A DNA stretch of 39,645 nucleotides, taken from positions 1 to 39,645 of the forward strand of contig NZ_JADQBH010000097.1 in the NCBI RefSeq assembly GCF_016278715.1, given 5' to 3'. Within the stretch, counting starts at the first letter, position 1, and every line of letters begins with the position of its first letter. Source of the stretch: Marinilabilia sp. (GTDB taxonomy: Bacteria; Bacteroidota; Bacteroidia; Bacteroidales; Marinilabiliaceae). Below the pieces are notes generated by a model. The model saw only the letters and a list, made by a program, of their open reading frames with translations, did no database searches and was not told the DNA's origin. Position numbers and translations under genes: made by a program. Shown here piece after piece: positions 17,242 through 24,898 of this stretch.

Positions 17242-18540
17242 ATGGAAACAAAAATATTTATAGCTCTTCTTGCACTAGCCACACTCATGTCGTGCAACAG
17301 CAATAATAAGGATAGCAAAGAAACCGATGAACATGTGGGGGAAGAAAATACTGAAGGTGTGGTTATGCTGAATGAACTTCAGCGTGAAGCTCTTGACCTT
17401 GAGCTGGGTGATTTTCAAATGCGGAACCTTACAACGCTGGTAAAAACCAACGGCCAGCTCGAAGTGCCACCGGCAGCATGCGCGGATGTTACTGCCATTA
17501 TTGGTGGAAATGTGAAAGAGATAAAGGTCTTTCACGGAGATAAAGTCACTAAGGGGCAGGCCTTGGTCATGCTGGAGCATCCCGATTATATTGTTCTTCA
17601 GGAAGAATTTGCCGAAACTGCCAACAAACTGGAATTTCTTGAACAGGAATATGCACGCCAGAAAGAGCTGTTCGAAAATAACGTGGGTGCGGGCAAAGAC
17701 TTCCAGCAGGTGAAGTCGGAATTCAACACTGCCAAGGCTCGTTATGAGGGGCTGAAATCTCGACTTCAGCTTCTTAACCTATCGCCAGATAATGTAAAGG
17801 ATGGTAATATCTCGAATACTATTTCCATTCTTTCGCCCATAAACGGCTTTGTCAATGAGGTTAATATTAAGCTGGGGACTTATGTGGACGCCAAAGACAG
17901 GCTTTTAAGTATCACGGACAACCGGGAAATCCATGCCGATTTCATGGTGTACGAAAACGATGTGCATCTGCTTGAAGAGGGCCAAAAAGTTGATTTTTCT
18001 GTATCCAACCGTCCGGGCGAAGAATTGAGTGCAACTGTTTTTGCCATCGGTAAAGAGTTCGAAGCCAATACCCGGGCTGTACATATCCATGCCAGCCTCG
18101 ACAAAAACCCGGGTAATCTGATTCCCGGAATGTATGTTTCGGGTCATATCCATACCGATGAAAACAGGACCCGGACTCTGCCCAATGATGCTGTAGTAAC
18201 CGAAGGAACTAAGTCCTATATATTTGTTGTGGATGATTCTATTGAAGAAGAAACACACGAAGGAAACGGCCATGAGCATGAAGCTGAAAACGAAGAAGAA
18301 CATGACCATGAAAGTGAGGAAAAACAGAATGAACATGCCGGAGAAACAGGCCATGAAGCCGAAGAGGGTGGCCATGTAATGGCTTTTCGTAGGGTAGAGG
18401 TTATTACCGGGATGCAGGAAAGCGGATATACCGAAATTAAATTGCTCAATTCTTTACCGGATAATACCCAAATTGTTTTGAATGCTGCCTACTACCTGCT
18501 GGCAGACATGAACAAAGAAGAGACTGAACACAAACATTAA
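17242..18540 (+). CDS. RND efflux periplasmic adaptor (CusB/HlyD family) with His-rich insert
   Basis: The protein has 432 residues and a lipoprotein signal (IALLALATLMSC). Biotinyl-lipoyl half-motifs flank a coiled-coil hairpin: VTAIIGGNVKEIKVFHGDKV on one side, NEVNIKLGTYVDAKDRL on the other, and the helices EFAETANKLEFLEQEYARQK between. A beta-barrel and a membrane-proximal domain follow. An unusual insert near residues 335-377 is rich in His and Glu (HEHEAENEEEHDHESEE) and probably binds metal ions. It works with the fused pump to span the periplasm. The order pump then adaptor, with no separate outer-membrane factor gene, fits the fusion upstream. Confidence 0.92.
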   Translation: METKIFIALLALATLMSCNSNNKDSKETDEHVGEENTEGVVMLNELQREALDLELGDFQMRNLTTLVKTNGQLEVPPAACADVTAIIGGNVKEIKVFHGDKVTKGQALVMLEHPDYIVLQEEFAETANKLEFLEQEYARQKELFENNVGAGKDFQQVKSEFNTAKARYEGLKSRLQLLNLSPDNVKDGNISNTISILSPINGFVNEVNIKLGTYVDAKDRLLSITDNREIHADFMVYENDVHLLEEGQKVDFSVSNRPGEELSATVFAIGKEFEANTRAVHIHASLDKNPGNLIPGMYVSGHIHTDENRTRTLPNDAVVTEGTKSYIFVVDDSIEEETHEGNGHEHEAENEEEHDHESEEKQNEHAGETGHEAEEGGHVMAFRRVEVITGMQESGYTEIKLLNSLPDNTQIVLNAAYYLLADMNKEETEHKH

Positions 18541-18635
18541 AACCCCGGGATTATAAAAGAAAATAAAAGCTTTTTACCGACCCAATGAAGTGAATGTCAT
18601 CGTTCATCCTTTAAATGGATAAAAATAAGGTAAGG

Positions 18636-18670
18636 GCCGGTGACAATCTTAGGATTGTCCCGGTTTTTTA
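18636..18670 (+). terminator. Rho-independent terminator after the adaptor gene
   Basis: CCGGTGACAATC and GATTGTCCCGG pair (the GACAATC/GATTGTC core is exact; one T is unpaired) around TTAG, followed by TTTTTT. It ends the RND operon 95 nt after the adaptor stop and just before the methyltransferase gene. Confidence 0.8.
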
Positions 18671-18694
18671 TTGTAAATCTTAATTCCGAAAATT

Positions 18695-19282
18695 ATGTAT
18701 CTTTTTATTTTCTACTGTGTTTTTATGCTTGTAGTATTTGTAATACCCAGTTATCTGACTTACAAACGTACAGGAATAAACCCGTTTCGATTCAACAAAG
18801 AAGAGTCGGCCATAAATTATGTGGGAAAAGCCTATAAGATTCTTGCTGCGTGTGCATTTGTTCTAATTGTTATCAATGCATTTTTTCCGTCAGTGATACA
18901 GTATCTGACACCGATAGAAGTTCTCGAAACTGAATATTTATGTTGGATAGGGTTCGGATTATTGCACCTGTCTTTCATTGTTATTTTTATTGCACAACGC
19001 AATATGGGAAACCAATGGCGCATCGGGATTGATGACCGAAATAAAACAAACCTTGTCACAAAAGGGTTGTTTAGTTGGTCAAGAAACCCGGTTTTTCTTG
19101 GGGTGATTTTAGTTTTTCTCGGATTGTTTTTGATTATTCCCAATGTGGCAACTGCAATAATTCTGGTGAGCGGCTATCTGATTATTCAGATTCAGGTTCG
19201 TTTGGAGGAAGAATTTTTGTCGACACAACTTGGAAAGGAATACCACCAGTACAAGAAAAATGTTAAGCGATGGTTGTTATGA
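18695..19282 (+). CDS. Isoprenylcysteine carboxyl methyltransferase-like membrane protein
   Basis: The protein has 195 residues and five predicted membrane segments. The C-terminal block has the ICMT/PEMT signature: LVTKGLFSWSRNPVFLGVIL, then RLEEEFLSTQLGKEYHQYK with the Glu-Glu and Tyr residues that bind S-adenosylmethionine in this fold. The target is unknown; prokaryotic members methylate varied small molecules or lipids. Genes of this family often follow metal RND operons in Bacteroidota, but a terminator lies between here, so it may have its own promoter. Assignment to the fold is firm; the function is not. Confidence 0.85.
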   Translation: MYLFIFYCVFMLVVFVIPSYLTYKRTGINPFRFNKEESAINYVGKAYKILAACAFVLIVINAFFPSVIQYLTPIEVLETEYLCWIGFGLLHLSFIVIFIAQRNMGNQWRIGIDDRNKTNLVTKGLFSWSRNPVFLGVILVFLGLFLIIPNVATAIILVSGYLIIQIQVRLEEEFLSTQLGKEYHQYKKNVKRWLL

Positions 19283-19374
19283 TATTTTTTACTTTCACTG
19301 ATGTTAAAAATTTGAAGTTATGAAACGAACATGAACTTTTTTTATCAAATGAACAAATAATAAATTTTAAACGT

Positions 19375-19845
19375 ATGAAAAAACTATTGTTAATTACCCT
19401 TTTTTTTGCATCAGTTTGCCTTTCCTTTTCGCAGGAAAGCAAAGAAAAACCCTATAAATTGATTATGGGTGCCCGGGTAAATCCATTGGTGATTTACGAC
19501 TTCGACGGGAACCGTAACGAGGCTGTTCGTTTACATGGTGAAATGGGTCTGATGTGGAACAACCGTTGGTATTATTCAGTTGGTTATACCCCGTTTATGA
19601 ACAGCATTTATACTTTTAATGAATACTGGTTTCTTGGAATGGATAAGAAAATCCCTATGTCGTTTGTTGCTTCGGCAGAATACATGGCCGACAACAATAA
19701 ATTCATTCTTCAGGGAGGGCCGAACATGAAACTTCAGGGCGGCAATGTTTTTGTTTTCCTTTTTACACCTACCGATAATGTTAACTGGGGACTCAAAGTT
19801 GGCGCGTTTATTCCGTTAAATGTTATTCTAAAGGAGCGAAAATAA
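19375..19845 (+). CDS. Exported protein of unknown function, probable beta-barrel
   Basis: The protein has 156 residues. A clear signal peptide (LLLITLFFASVCLSFSQ) is followed by alternating aromatic and polar strands (WNNRWYYSVGYTPF, KFILQGGPNMKLQGG, NWGLKVGAFIPLN). This pattern suggests a small outer-membrane or lipocalin-like beta structure. No family was recognised. It stands alone, 92 nt after the methyltransferase and convergent with the antiporter on the other strand. It may belong to the metal-response group by position only. Confidence 0.75.
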   Translation: MKKLLLITLFFASVCLSFSQESKEKPYKLIMGARVNPLVIYDFDGNRNEAVRLHGEMGLMWNNRWYYSVGYTPFMNSIYTFNEYWFLGMDKKIPMSFVASAEYMADNNKFILQGGPNMKLQGGNVFVFLFTPTDNVNWGLKVGAFIPLNVILKERK

Positions 19846-19922
19846 TGCAGAAATCCACCTATCACATCATTGTTTTGGAGAGGTAGCTGCGGATTACTAC
19901 ATGCGAATTGATTTTAAGTTGT

Positions 19923-21140
19923 TTACTTTTCAATCTCTCCTGCTTTCCTTAGAGACAATTTAGCCAGTACAGGCCCAATTAATTCATGGATAACGGTAGC
20001 CCCCAGGACAATATTAATGAACTCATCCGAGATTAGTGAGAAGGCGGGGTTATACTTTACCATTAGAGCTAGACCAATAACAATTCCTCCCTGGGGGATT
20101 AAACCACCGGCAGTGTATTTTTTTACTTCTTTGGGTGCATTTCCTGCTCCGACCAATACACCTGTAAACTTACCTGAAGCTCTTAAAATAACAAAAAGAA
20201 GGATCAGCAGAAAGCTATCACCTAAAACAAAAATATCCAGATGCATACCACTTATGGTGAAGAAAAGAATAAAAACAAGCTGTTCAGTATATCGTTCCAG
20301 CAATATGAAGATCAATTTTTGTTTTTCATTAAAATTAACCACTATAAAACCCATAAACATAATAGCAAGCAATTCATCTATATCTAAATAAGAGGAAATG
20401 CCAAAACATAACGCCAGAAAACCTATTGTAACTACAATCATCATTCCTTCAGAATTTTCAGAAAGATGCTTTGCCACTATATTAAAGATATAACCAGCAA
20501 TACCCCCAATCAATATTGCTCCAAGTATTTGTTTCACAACTGATAATGTAACTGCACTGATTTCTATGTCTTGTGAGGAAACAAAAGGTGTGGCAATAGC
20601 AATTGCGATACTGAATAAAAATAATCCCAGTGCATCATCAAAAGCTGCCACCCCCATGATAGTGGACATGACATTGCCTTTTGCTTTATATTCATGGGCT
20701 ACGGCAAGAGTGGCTGTAGGATCTGTTGGTGCAGCAAGGGCGCCCAGCATAAGACTCAATGGAATATAAATAGTTACATAGGTGGCGTTGTCGATTTTTA
20801 TTAAAAAAGGAGATAAAAGAATAAAGCCAATCATTACAAATAAAAAAGCAAAGCTGGATTCGCCTAACGTAATCTTCAGAATTTGCCTGCCTTGATTTTT
20901 GATTTTAGAGATTAATAAAGTGCCCCCTACTGAAAAGGTAATTATACTTAATGACAGATTGGTTACAATTTTTGTACTCTCAACAAACGATTCCGAAACA
21001 AAAGGAGCTATCGGAGGACTTAATAATATGCCTGCAATAATATAACCTGAGACTTTTGGCAAGTTTAACTTATTAATAAGCTCACCAAAAATGAAACCTG
21101 ATATAAGGATTATTCCAATTAATGTAATACCACTCATCAT
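19923..21140 (-). CDS. Cation:proton antiporter (CPA/KefB-like)
   Basis: The protein has 405 residues and about twelve to thirteen membrane segments. It opens with GIILISGFIFGELINKLNLP and YIIAGILLSPPIAPF, as in Na+/H+ and K+/H+ exchangers. LGALAAPTDPTATLAVAHEY and AAFDDALGLFLFSIA hold the paired acidic residues (the TDP and DD region) needed for ion exchange in the CPA superfamily. There is no C-terminal TrkA-N domain, unlike full KefB/KefC, so it is a transporter core only. It would balance cytoplasmic pH or Na+. It is transcribed opposite to its neighbours and is not part of the arsenic operons. Confidence 0.88.
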   Translation of the reverse strand: MMSGITLIGIILISGFIFGELINKLNLPKVSGYIIAGILLSPPIAPFVSESFVESTKIVTNLSLSIITFSVGGTLLISKIKNQGRQILKITLGESSFAFLFVMIGFILLSPFLIKIDNATYVTIYIPLSLMLGALAAPTDPTATLAVAHEYKAKGNVMSTIMGVAAFDDALGLFLFSIAIAIATPFVSSQDIEISAVTLSVVKQILGAILIGGIAGYIFNIVAKHLSENSEGMMIVVTIGFLALCFGISSYLDIDELLAIMFMGFIVVNFNEKQKLIFILLERYTEQLVFILFFTISGMHLDIFVLGDSFLLILLFVILRASGKFTGVLVGAGNAPKEVKKYTAGGLIPQGGIVIGLALMVKYNPAFSLISDEFINIVLGATVIHELIGPVLAKLSLRKAGEIEK

Positions 21141-22009
21141 TTTTCTGTTTTAAGCAATTGTTTGAATTTCTGTTTATTTCATTTGCCGGTTCTGATCTAG
21201 AGATGAAGGATGTGTTGGTTTTGTTAACAGGATTTTTTAATATTATTATTTATAAATTTCTCAAGTTTCGCAATTTGATAAATAGTTGAAAATTAAGAGA
21301 AAAGAATAAAAAACAGCATGGGTGACTGTCTAAGTGATTTGATTTTAACACCTTAGCGAAGTTTGCAGACACAAATACCATGCTGGACTATAAAGATATT
21401 AATAAGATTTCTAAATTAAAAAACGGCTTTACTCATAGGTAGCCCGAACTTGATTTTGTTTCCAGTTCTTTGAAATGTTTCACCTTTTCGAACCTCTGAA
21501 AAATTGTTTCAGAAGGTAAGATAAAAGGATATGGTTTTGAATGGATCATGACCATGCCTTCTCCTGATGCCATTTCTTGATGCTAAAACGTTAAATGGAA
21601 AGCATTCCTTTGTACAGATACAAGGCTATCGTTTATACAAAGGTTGGCTTATAGATAATAAAGAAATTGGAAAATATAATTTTGAAAGTATCATAGAGGA
21701 AGGAACTGTAAGTTTGGGTTGATTTATTGTGCAATTAGGATTTAGGTTTTAATGGTTTGTTTGGGGATTTCTTTTCTTGGTTGACCGGTTATGAATTTTA
21801 TCTCAGGTTCATTTTCGAGAATTATTTCTTTAATTCTCTGTTAAACTTTCAGGCATTTTTGATGTTGAAATAAGACAGATTATGGGGCGCTAATTGGTGG
21901 AGCCCCGTAATGGACTTTTTCGGATTGCTGTGCCATATTATTGGGAGAGGAGAGAAATAGTCCTATTTTTGAAAACCGGGAAATAGAATCAATCAAATAT
22001 ATTTTACTT
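21141..22009. other. Long AT-rich spacer with inverted-repeat remnants
   Basis: This is 869 nt with no confident gene. CAGCATGG (21314-21321) and CCATGCTG (21378-21385) are perfect inverted repeats. Inside them CTGTCTAAG is loosely complementary to CTTAG and GCAGACA, so 21313-21386 resembles a tiny insertion-sequence remnant. A possible 51-codon ORF (21567-21722) is listed separately. The divergent promoters of the antiporter and the lipoprotein should lie here, but no clear TAnnTTTG box was recognised. Confidence 0.5.
21567..21722 (+). CDS. Possible 51-residue protein or gene remnant
   Basis: ATG to TGA encodes 51 residues starting MPFLDAKTLNGKHSF and ending IIEEGTVSLG. The composition is protein-like (YRLYKGWLIDNKEIGKYNF), unlike random AT-rich DNA. 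There is no signal peptide, membrane segment or recognised domain. It may be the C-terminal fragment of a decayed gene in the spacer or a real small protein. No Shine-Dalgarno or -7 box was seen, so confidence is low. Confidence 0.25.
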   Translation: MPFLDAKTLNGKHSFVQIQGYRLYKGWLIDNKEIGKYNFESIIEEGTVSLG

Positions 22010-22618
22010 ATGAAGACCATCTTATTTTCAATAACATTTTTCACTTTTTTTTCCTTCTTATCCTGTAACCAGGCGAAACAGGATTCAGAACAAGCGAATC
22101 AGGCAACTACTTTGCAGGTGCCTGAGGAACAAAATAATCCAGAAATCGCGGACTCTGCAACTGTGGTTGAGGATGAAACAGTGAAACAACCGTCACCGGA
22201 ACAAAGCAACCCCGAAGTTATGCTGAACCCTCCGCATGGAGAACCCCATCACCGTTGCGATATTCCGGTTGGCGCACCGCTAAATTCAACATCGGCAAAT
22301 GAGGAAAATGATGCTGAGGTGATGCTGAATCCCCCGCATGGTCAACCCAATCACCGCTGCGACATTCCTGTGGGCGCACCGCTTAATTCAGCGCCAACAA
22401 ATACCACCCGGCAAACAACCAATCGTCAGGTTCAGACTACTGCTCCCGATTTGGCCAATAACCCCACCGCACCGACAATTGAAAATGCCAGGCGATTGAA
22501 TTCTACACAATCAGCCAGAACAGCTGCTCCGGCTACAGGAGAAAAACCACGTCTTAATCCCGCTCACGGACAACCCTGGCACCGATGCGATATTGCGGTT
22601 GGTAGTCCACTGCCTTAA
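22010..22618 (+). CDS. Lipoprotein with three HRCDI-type repeats
   Basis: The protein has 202 residues. A lipoprotein signal (FFTFFSFLSC) precedes a disordered, Gln/Glu/Thr/Pro-rich chain. Three 21-residue repeats of the form LNPxHGxPxHRCDIxVGxPL lie at 72-92, 106-126 and 182-202, the last at the very C-terminus. Each repeat keeps two or three His and one Cys. Such motifs occur in Bacteroidota proteins of unknown function; a metal-ligand role is an inference from the His/Cys content and the neighbouring arsenic genes. The ORF is open back to 21941, but ATG 22010 starts the signal peptide. A 48-residue lipoprotein follows after 5 nt. Confidence 0.8.
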   Translation: MKTILFSITFFTFFSFLSCNQAKQDSEQANQATTLQVPEEQNNPEIADSATVVEDETVKQPSPEQSNPEVMLNPPHGEPHHRCDIPVGAPLNSTSANEENDAEVMLNPPHGQPNHRCDIPVGAPLNSAPTNTTRQTTNRQVQTTAPDLANNPTAPTIENARRLNSTQSARTAAPATGEKPRLNPAHGQPWHRCDIAVGSPLP

Positions 22619-22623
22619 TAAAT

Positions 22624-22770
22624 ATGAAACGAACCATAGAAAATATTCCTCTTCGCCGCTTGTTTTTGGGCATGTTGATTATTACTTTCCTGATTTTAAC
22701 AGGCTGTGCATCAGCCCGCAACTCGGGCCGGCATAAGGCTGTTCCCTGTCCTTGTTCTCAGGGCAGGTGA
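22624..22770 (+). CDS. 48-residue lipoprotein ending in a Cys-Pro-Cys motif
   Basis: ATG 22624 to TGA 22770 encodes 48 residues. A basic N-terminus (MKRTIENIPLRRLF) is followed by a hydrophobic stretch and the lipobox LILTGC, with Cys28 as the lipidated residue. Only about 20 residues remain after processing (ASARNSGRHKAVPCPCSQGR), including a PCPC pair. It starts 5 nt after the repeat lipoprotein, so the two are probably co-transcribed. Small lipoproteins with CPC ends are known in Bacteroidota without assigned function. Thiol or metal binding is possible. Confidence 0.6.
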   Translation: MKRTIENIPLRRLFLGMLIITFLILTGCASARNSGRHKAVPCPCSQGR

Positions 22771-22831
22771 CTTTCAATATTTGCTTCCTCCGATTATTTT
22801 CAAATTATTAAACGTATAATTACGTTATATC

Positions 22832-22863
22832 ATTTATTTGACGTAAGTTTGCGTCAAATAAAT
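22832..22863 (+). promoter_or_regulatory. Promoter and candidate operator of the second arsR
   Basis: ATTTATTTGACG (22832-22843) and CGTCAAATAAAT (22852-22863) are perfect 12-bp inverted arms. The 8-nt spacer between them, TAAGTTTG, is an exact Bacteroidota -7 box (TAnnTTTG). A dimeric repressor bound here would sit directly on the box. The arsR ATG follows at 22870, implying a leader of about 10-15 nt. No clear -33 TTG was found. Confidence 0.85.
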
Positions 22864-22869
22864 AATTCC

Positions 22870-23202
22870 ATGGTACTCGCAAAAACAAAATTATTTGATT
22901 CCGATTTGCAGGAAGCGGCTCTGCTTCACAAAGCACTCGGACATCCGGCCCGGTTGCAGATATTACTGTATCTGGCAGAAACCAAGGTGTGTATTACCGG
23001 CGACATTTCGGAAGAATTGCCGCTTAGCCGTACAACAGTAAATCAGCATCTGACTGAGTTGAAAAAAGCCGGTCTTATTCAGGGACATGTGGATGGAAAG
23101 CGTACCAATTATTGTCTGAACCCTGCGAGAATTGCGGTGTTGAAGAAGATAAGTGAATCGTTTTTGAAGGAAATTCAGGTTGACAATTTTCAATGTGGAT
23201 AG
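22870..23202 (+). CDS. arsR: ArsR-family metalloid-responsive repressor (locus 2)
   Basis: The protein has 110 residues and is a winged helix-turn-helix: AALLHKALGHPARLQILLYL, recognition helix LSRTTVNQHLTELKKAGLI, wing KRTNYCLNP. Possible arsenite ligands are Cys residues in TKVCITGD, in NYC and near the C-terminus (NFQCG). It differs clearly from the locus 1 ArsR, so the two probably read different operators and perhaps different inducers. A longer frame begins inside the operator (22849, TTG), but that lies upstream of the likely transcription start, so ATG 22870 is chosen. It heads locus 2, though a repeat separates it from arsC. Confidence 0.92.
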   Translation: MVLAKTKLFDSDLQEAALLHKALGHPARLQILLYLAETKVCITGDISEELPLSRTTVNQHLTELKKAGLIQGHVDGKRTNYCLNPARIAVLKKISESFLKEIQVDNFQCG

Positions 23203-23330
23203 TGCCTGTCCAAAAGGCAGCATATAATGCGTTTCTCTTGCCGCTAAAATACTCATTTTCGACTAGTGAAATCTGTTTTTGGCAGCTATGAAGGTCTTGC
23301 AATGCCACTTTATGAAGATAAGTTTGGTTA
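23200..23330. mobile_element. MITE-like element, copy 2 (inverted)
   Basis: The stretch starts TAGTGCCTGTCCAAAAGGC, like an element end. Read on the minus strand it aligns with the copy at 8864-9035, sharing AAGTGGCATTGCAAG, GAGTATTTTAGCGGCAAGAG and ACAGGCACTA in the same order. It carries no transposase. It lies between arsR and arsC of locus 2. An open frame on the minus strand is poorly supported. Confidence 0.6.
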
Positions 23331-23422
23331 AATTACAATTTCAATAACTTGATTGGCCGTGAGGGGGAGATTGTCACCTTGATGAAAAAACTCAAAATAT
23401 AGCATTTAACCTCTAAAAACTA

Positions 23423-23857
23423 ATGATTAACAAAATGAAAATTCTTATTTTATGTACCGGCAATAGTTGCCGCAGTCAAATGGCTCATGGGTTTCTACAA
23501 TCGTTTGATAAGGAGTTATTTGTTTGTTCAGCAGGAACCGAAGCATCAGGAAAACTCAATCCCAATGCTGTGAAAGCCATGAAGGAAATCGGGATTGATA
23601 TTAGTCACCATACCTCAGACCCTGTGGATAAGTATCTGGGTGATGAATGGGACTATGTCATTACTGTTTGTGGTGGTGCCAATGAGACTTGTCCTGCTTT
23701 TGTGGGAAAGGTGAAGCATCGCCTGCACATGGGCTTTGACGACCCCTCACACGCAACAGGAACCGATGATTTTATCTGGAGCGAATTTATCCGTGTTCGT
23801 GACGAGATTAAAGACAGTTTCTATAATTTTTATCAGGAAAATTTAAAAGATAATTAA
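23423..23857 (+). CDS. arsC: Thioredoxin-coupled arsenate reductase (low-MW phosphatase fold)
   Basis: The protein has 144 residues. The P-loop ILCTGNSCRSQMA gives the nucleophile Cys11, Cys16 and Arg17 of the CX5R motif. VCGGANETCPAF provides Cys83 and Cys90, seven residues apart, matching the Cys82/Cys89 resolving pair of Staphylococcus ArsC. All three redox Cys are present, so it should reduce arsenate to arsenite with thioredoxin as electron donor, in the cytoplasm. DDPSHATGTD is the usual Asp-Pro loop. ATG 23435 (MKILILC) is an alternative start that gives the commoner N-terminus. It supplies arsenite to Acr3 and ArsM downstream. Confidence 0.93.
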   Translation: MINKMKILILCTGNSCRSQMAHGFLQSFDKELFVCSAGTEASGKLNPNAVKAMKEIGIDISHHTSDPVDKYLGDEWDYVITVCGGANETCPAFVGKVKHRLHMGFDDPSHATGTDDFIWSEFIRVRDEIKDSFYNFYQENLKDN

Positions 23858-23936
23858 TGAACCGGCATGGGACTTTGTATTCTCAAATTTGCAAAAAAAA
23901 GGCCCCTCTATCCCCCAAAGTTTTGCAATGTCTCGT

Positions 23937-23965
23937 CATTGCGAATCCCGACCATTCGGGAAAGC
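23937..23965. repeat. 29-bp dispersed repeat with CCCGA/TCGGG hairpin, copy 1
   Basis: The element runs from CATTGCGAATCCCG to ATTCGGGAAAGC and matches 36224-36252 at 28 of 29 positions. It contains a small stem, CCCGA/TCGGG. It is related to the GCAATGA/TTGCTTC element at 5387. It lies in the 171-nt gap between arsC and arsN2. Confidence 0.75.
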
Positions 23966-24028
23966 CATCTCAAACGTTTAAACGGTCACCAATGATTTTT
24001 AATTAGACAATTACAAACTTTTAAACAA

Positions 24029-24898
24029 ATGAATACTATCCTTAAACCTAAAGACCAAAATGGCGTCATTGCTCTTCTGAAAGAGAATGATTTGCCCTTT
24101 GAAGACCTGAACTTTAAGAAGCATAAATTCCGACTCAAAATGGAATCGGATGAGGTCATTGCTGTGTGTGCCATTGAGGAATATGGAAAATATGGCTTGT
24201 TGCGTTCCTTTTCGGTCCGGAAAGATTTGCAGGGTAAAGGAATTGGGAAGTCTTTGTATGAAGAGGTATTGTGTAGTTGCAGAAATGAAGGAATCAATGC
24301 TTTATTTCTGATGACTACAACAGCAAGTGGTTTTTTTGAAAAACTCGGATGGTCAGAAATTTGGAGGCAAGCTGTTCCGGGAGATGTCCGGCAATCCGAA
24401 GAGTTCAAATCATTGTGTCCTCAAAGTGCTGTTTGTATGATGCTAAGTTTGGGAAATAAGGATGCAGATAAAGCTGTTGAAACTTTCAAGTCCGGACTAA
24501 ATTGCGCTCAGTCTGTTTTATCAGTATTTGCCGGTAGATTTCAGATTCCCGAACAATTGGCATTAAAGATGACTACCAGTTTGGGTGCAGGAATTGGAAA
24601 TAAAGGGAGTGTTTGTGGAGCAGTACTGGCAGCTTACATGATTTTAGGATTAAAGTATGGCAGAGAAAAGGTTGATGATTTGCAGGCTAAAGAAAATACA
24701 AATTTAAAGATACGACAGTTTGACGAACTTTTTTTAAAACACCATAACTCTGTTTATTGTCGTGGCCTGTTGAAGGGAGATGTGAGTATTGATAAGGAGC
24801 GGAATGAAATTGTTGAAAAAGGACTGTTTAAAAAAGCATGTCCCGTTTTTGTTTTTACTGCCAGTGAAATTGTACAAAATTTAATTGAACAGCCATGA
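24029..24898 (+). CDS. arsN2: ArsN2-type GNAT acetyltransferase fused to a C_GCAxxG_C_C domain
   Basis: The protein has 289 residues in two parts. Residues 1-~143 form a GNAT domain with the acetyl-CoA loop DLQGKGIGKSLYEEV (67-80). Its ending, LCPQSAVCMML, is typical of ArsN2, an acetyltransferase associated with arsenic operons. Residues ~147-289 match the redox-active C_GCAxxG_C_C family: Cys159, a GAGIGNKG loop at 186-193, Cys196, Cys244 and Cys271. The Cys expected in the GCA loop is Ala here (GAG), so this domain is a variant. The stop overlaps the arsM start by 4 nt. A role in modifying arsenic thiol or organic adducts is plausible but unproven. Confidence 0.85.
   Translation: MNTILKPKDQNGVIALLKENDLPFEDLNFKKHKFRLKMESDEVIAVCAIEEYGKYGLLRSFSVRKDLQGKGIGKSLYEEVLCSCRNEGINALFLMTTTASGFFEKLGWSEIWRQAVPGDVRQSEEFKSLCPQSAVCMMLSLGNKDADKAVETFKSGLNCAQSVLSVFAGRFQIPEQLALKMTTSLGAGIGNKGSVCGAVLAAYMILGLKYGREKVDDLQAKENTNLKIRQFDELFLKHHNSVYCRGLLKGDVSIDKERNEIVEKGLFKKACPVFVFTASEIVQNLIEQP

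Noticed and set aside
23075..23308. Minus-strand open frame over the MITE-like element
   Set aside because: It overlaps the end of arsR and the mobile element; the other copy of the element lacks an intact frame, so it is not a conserved gene.
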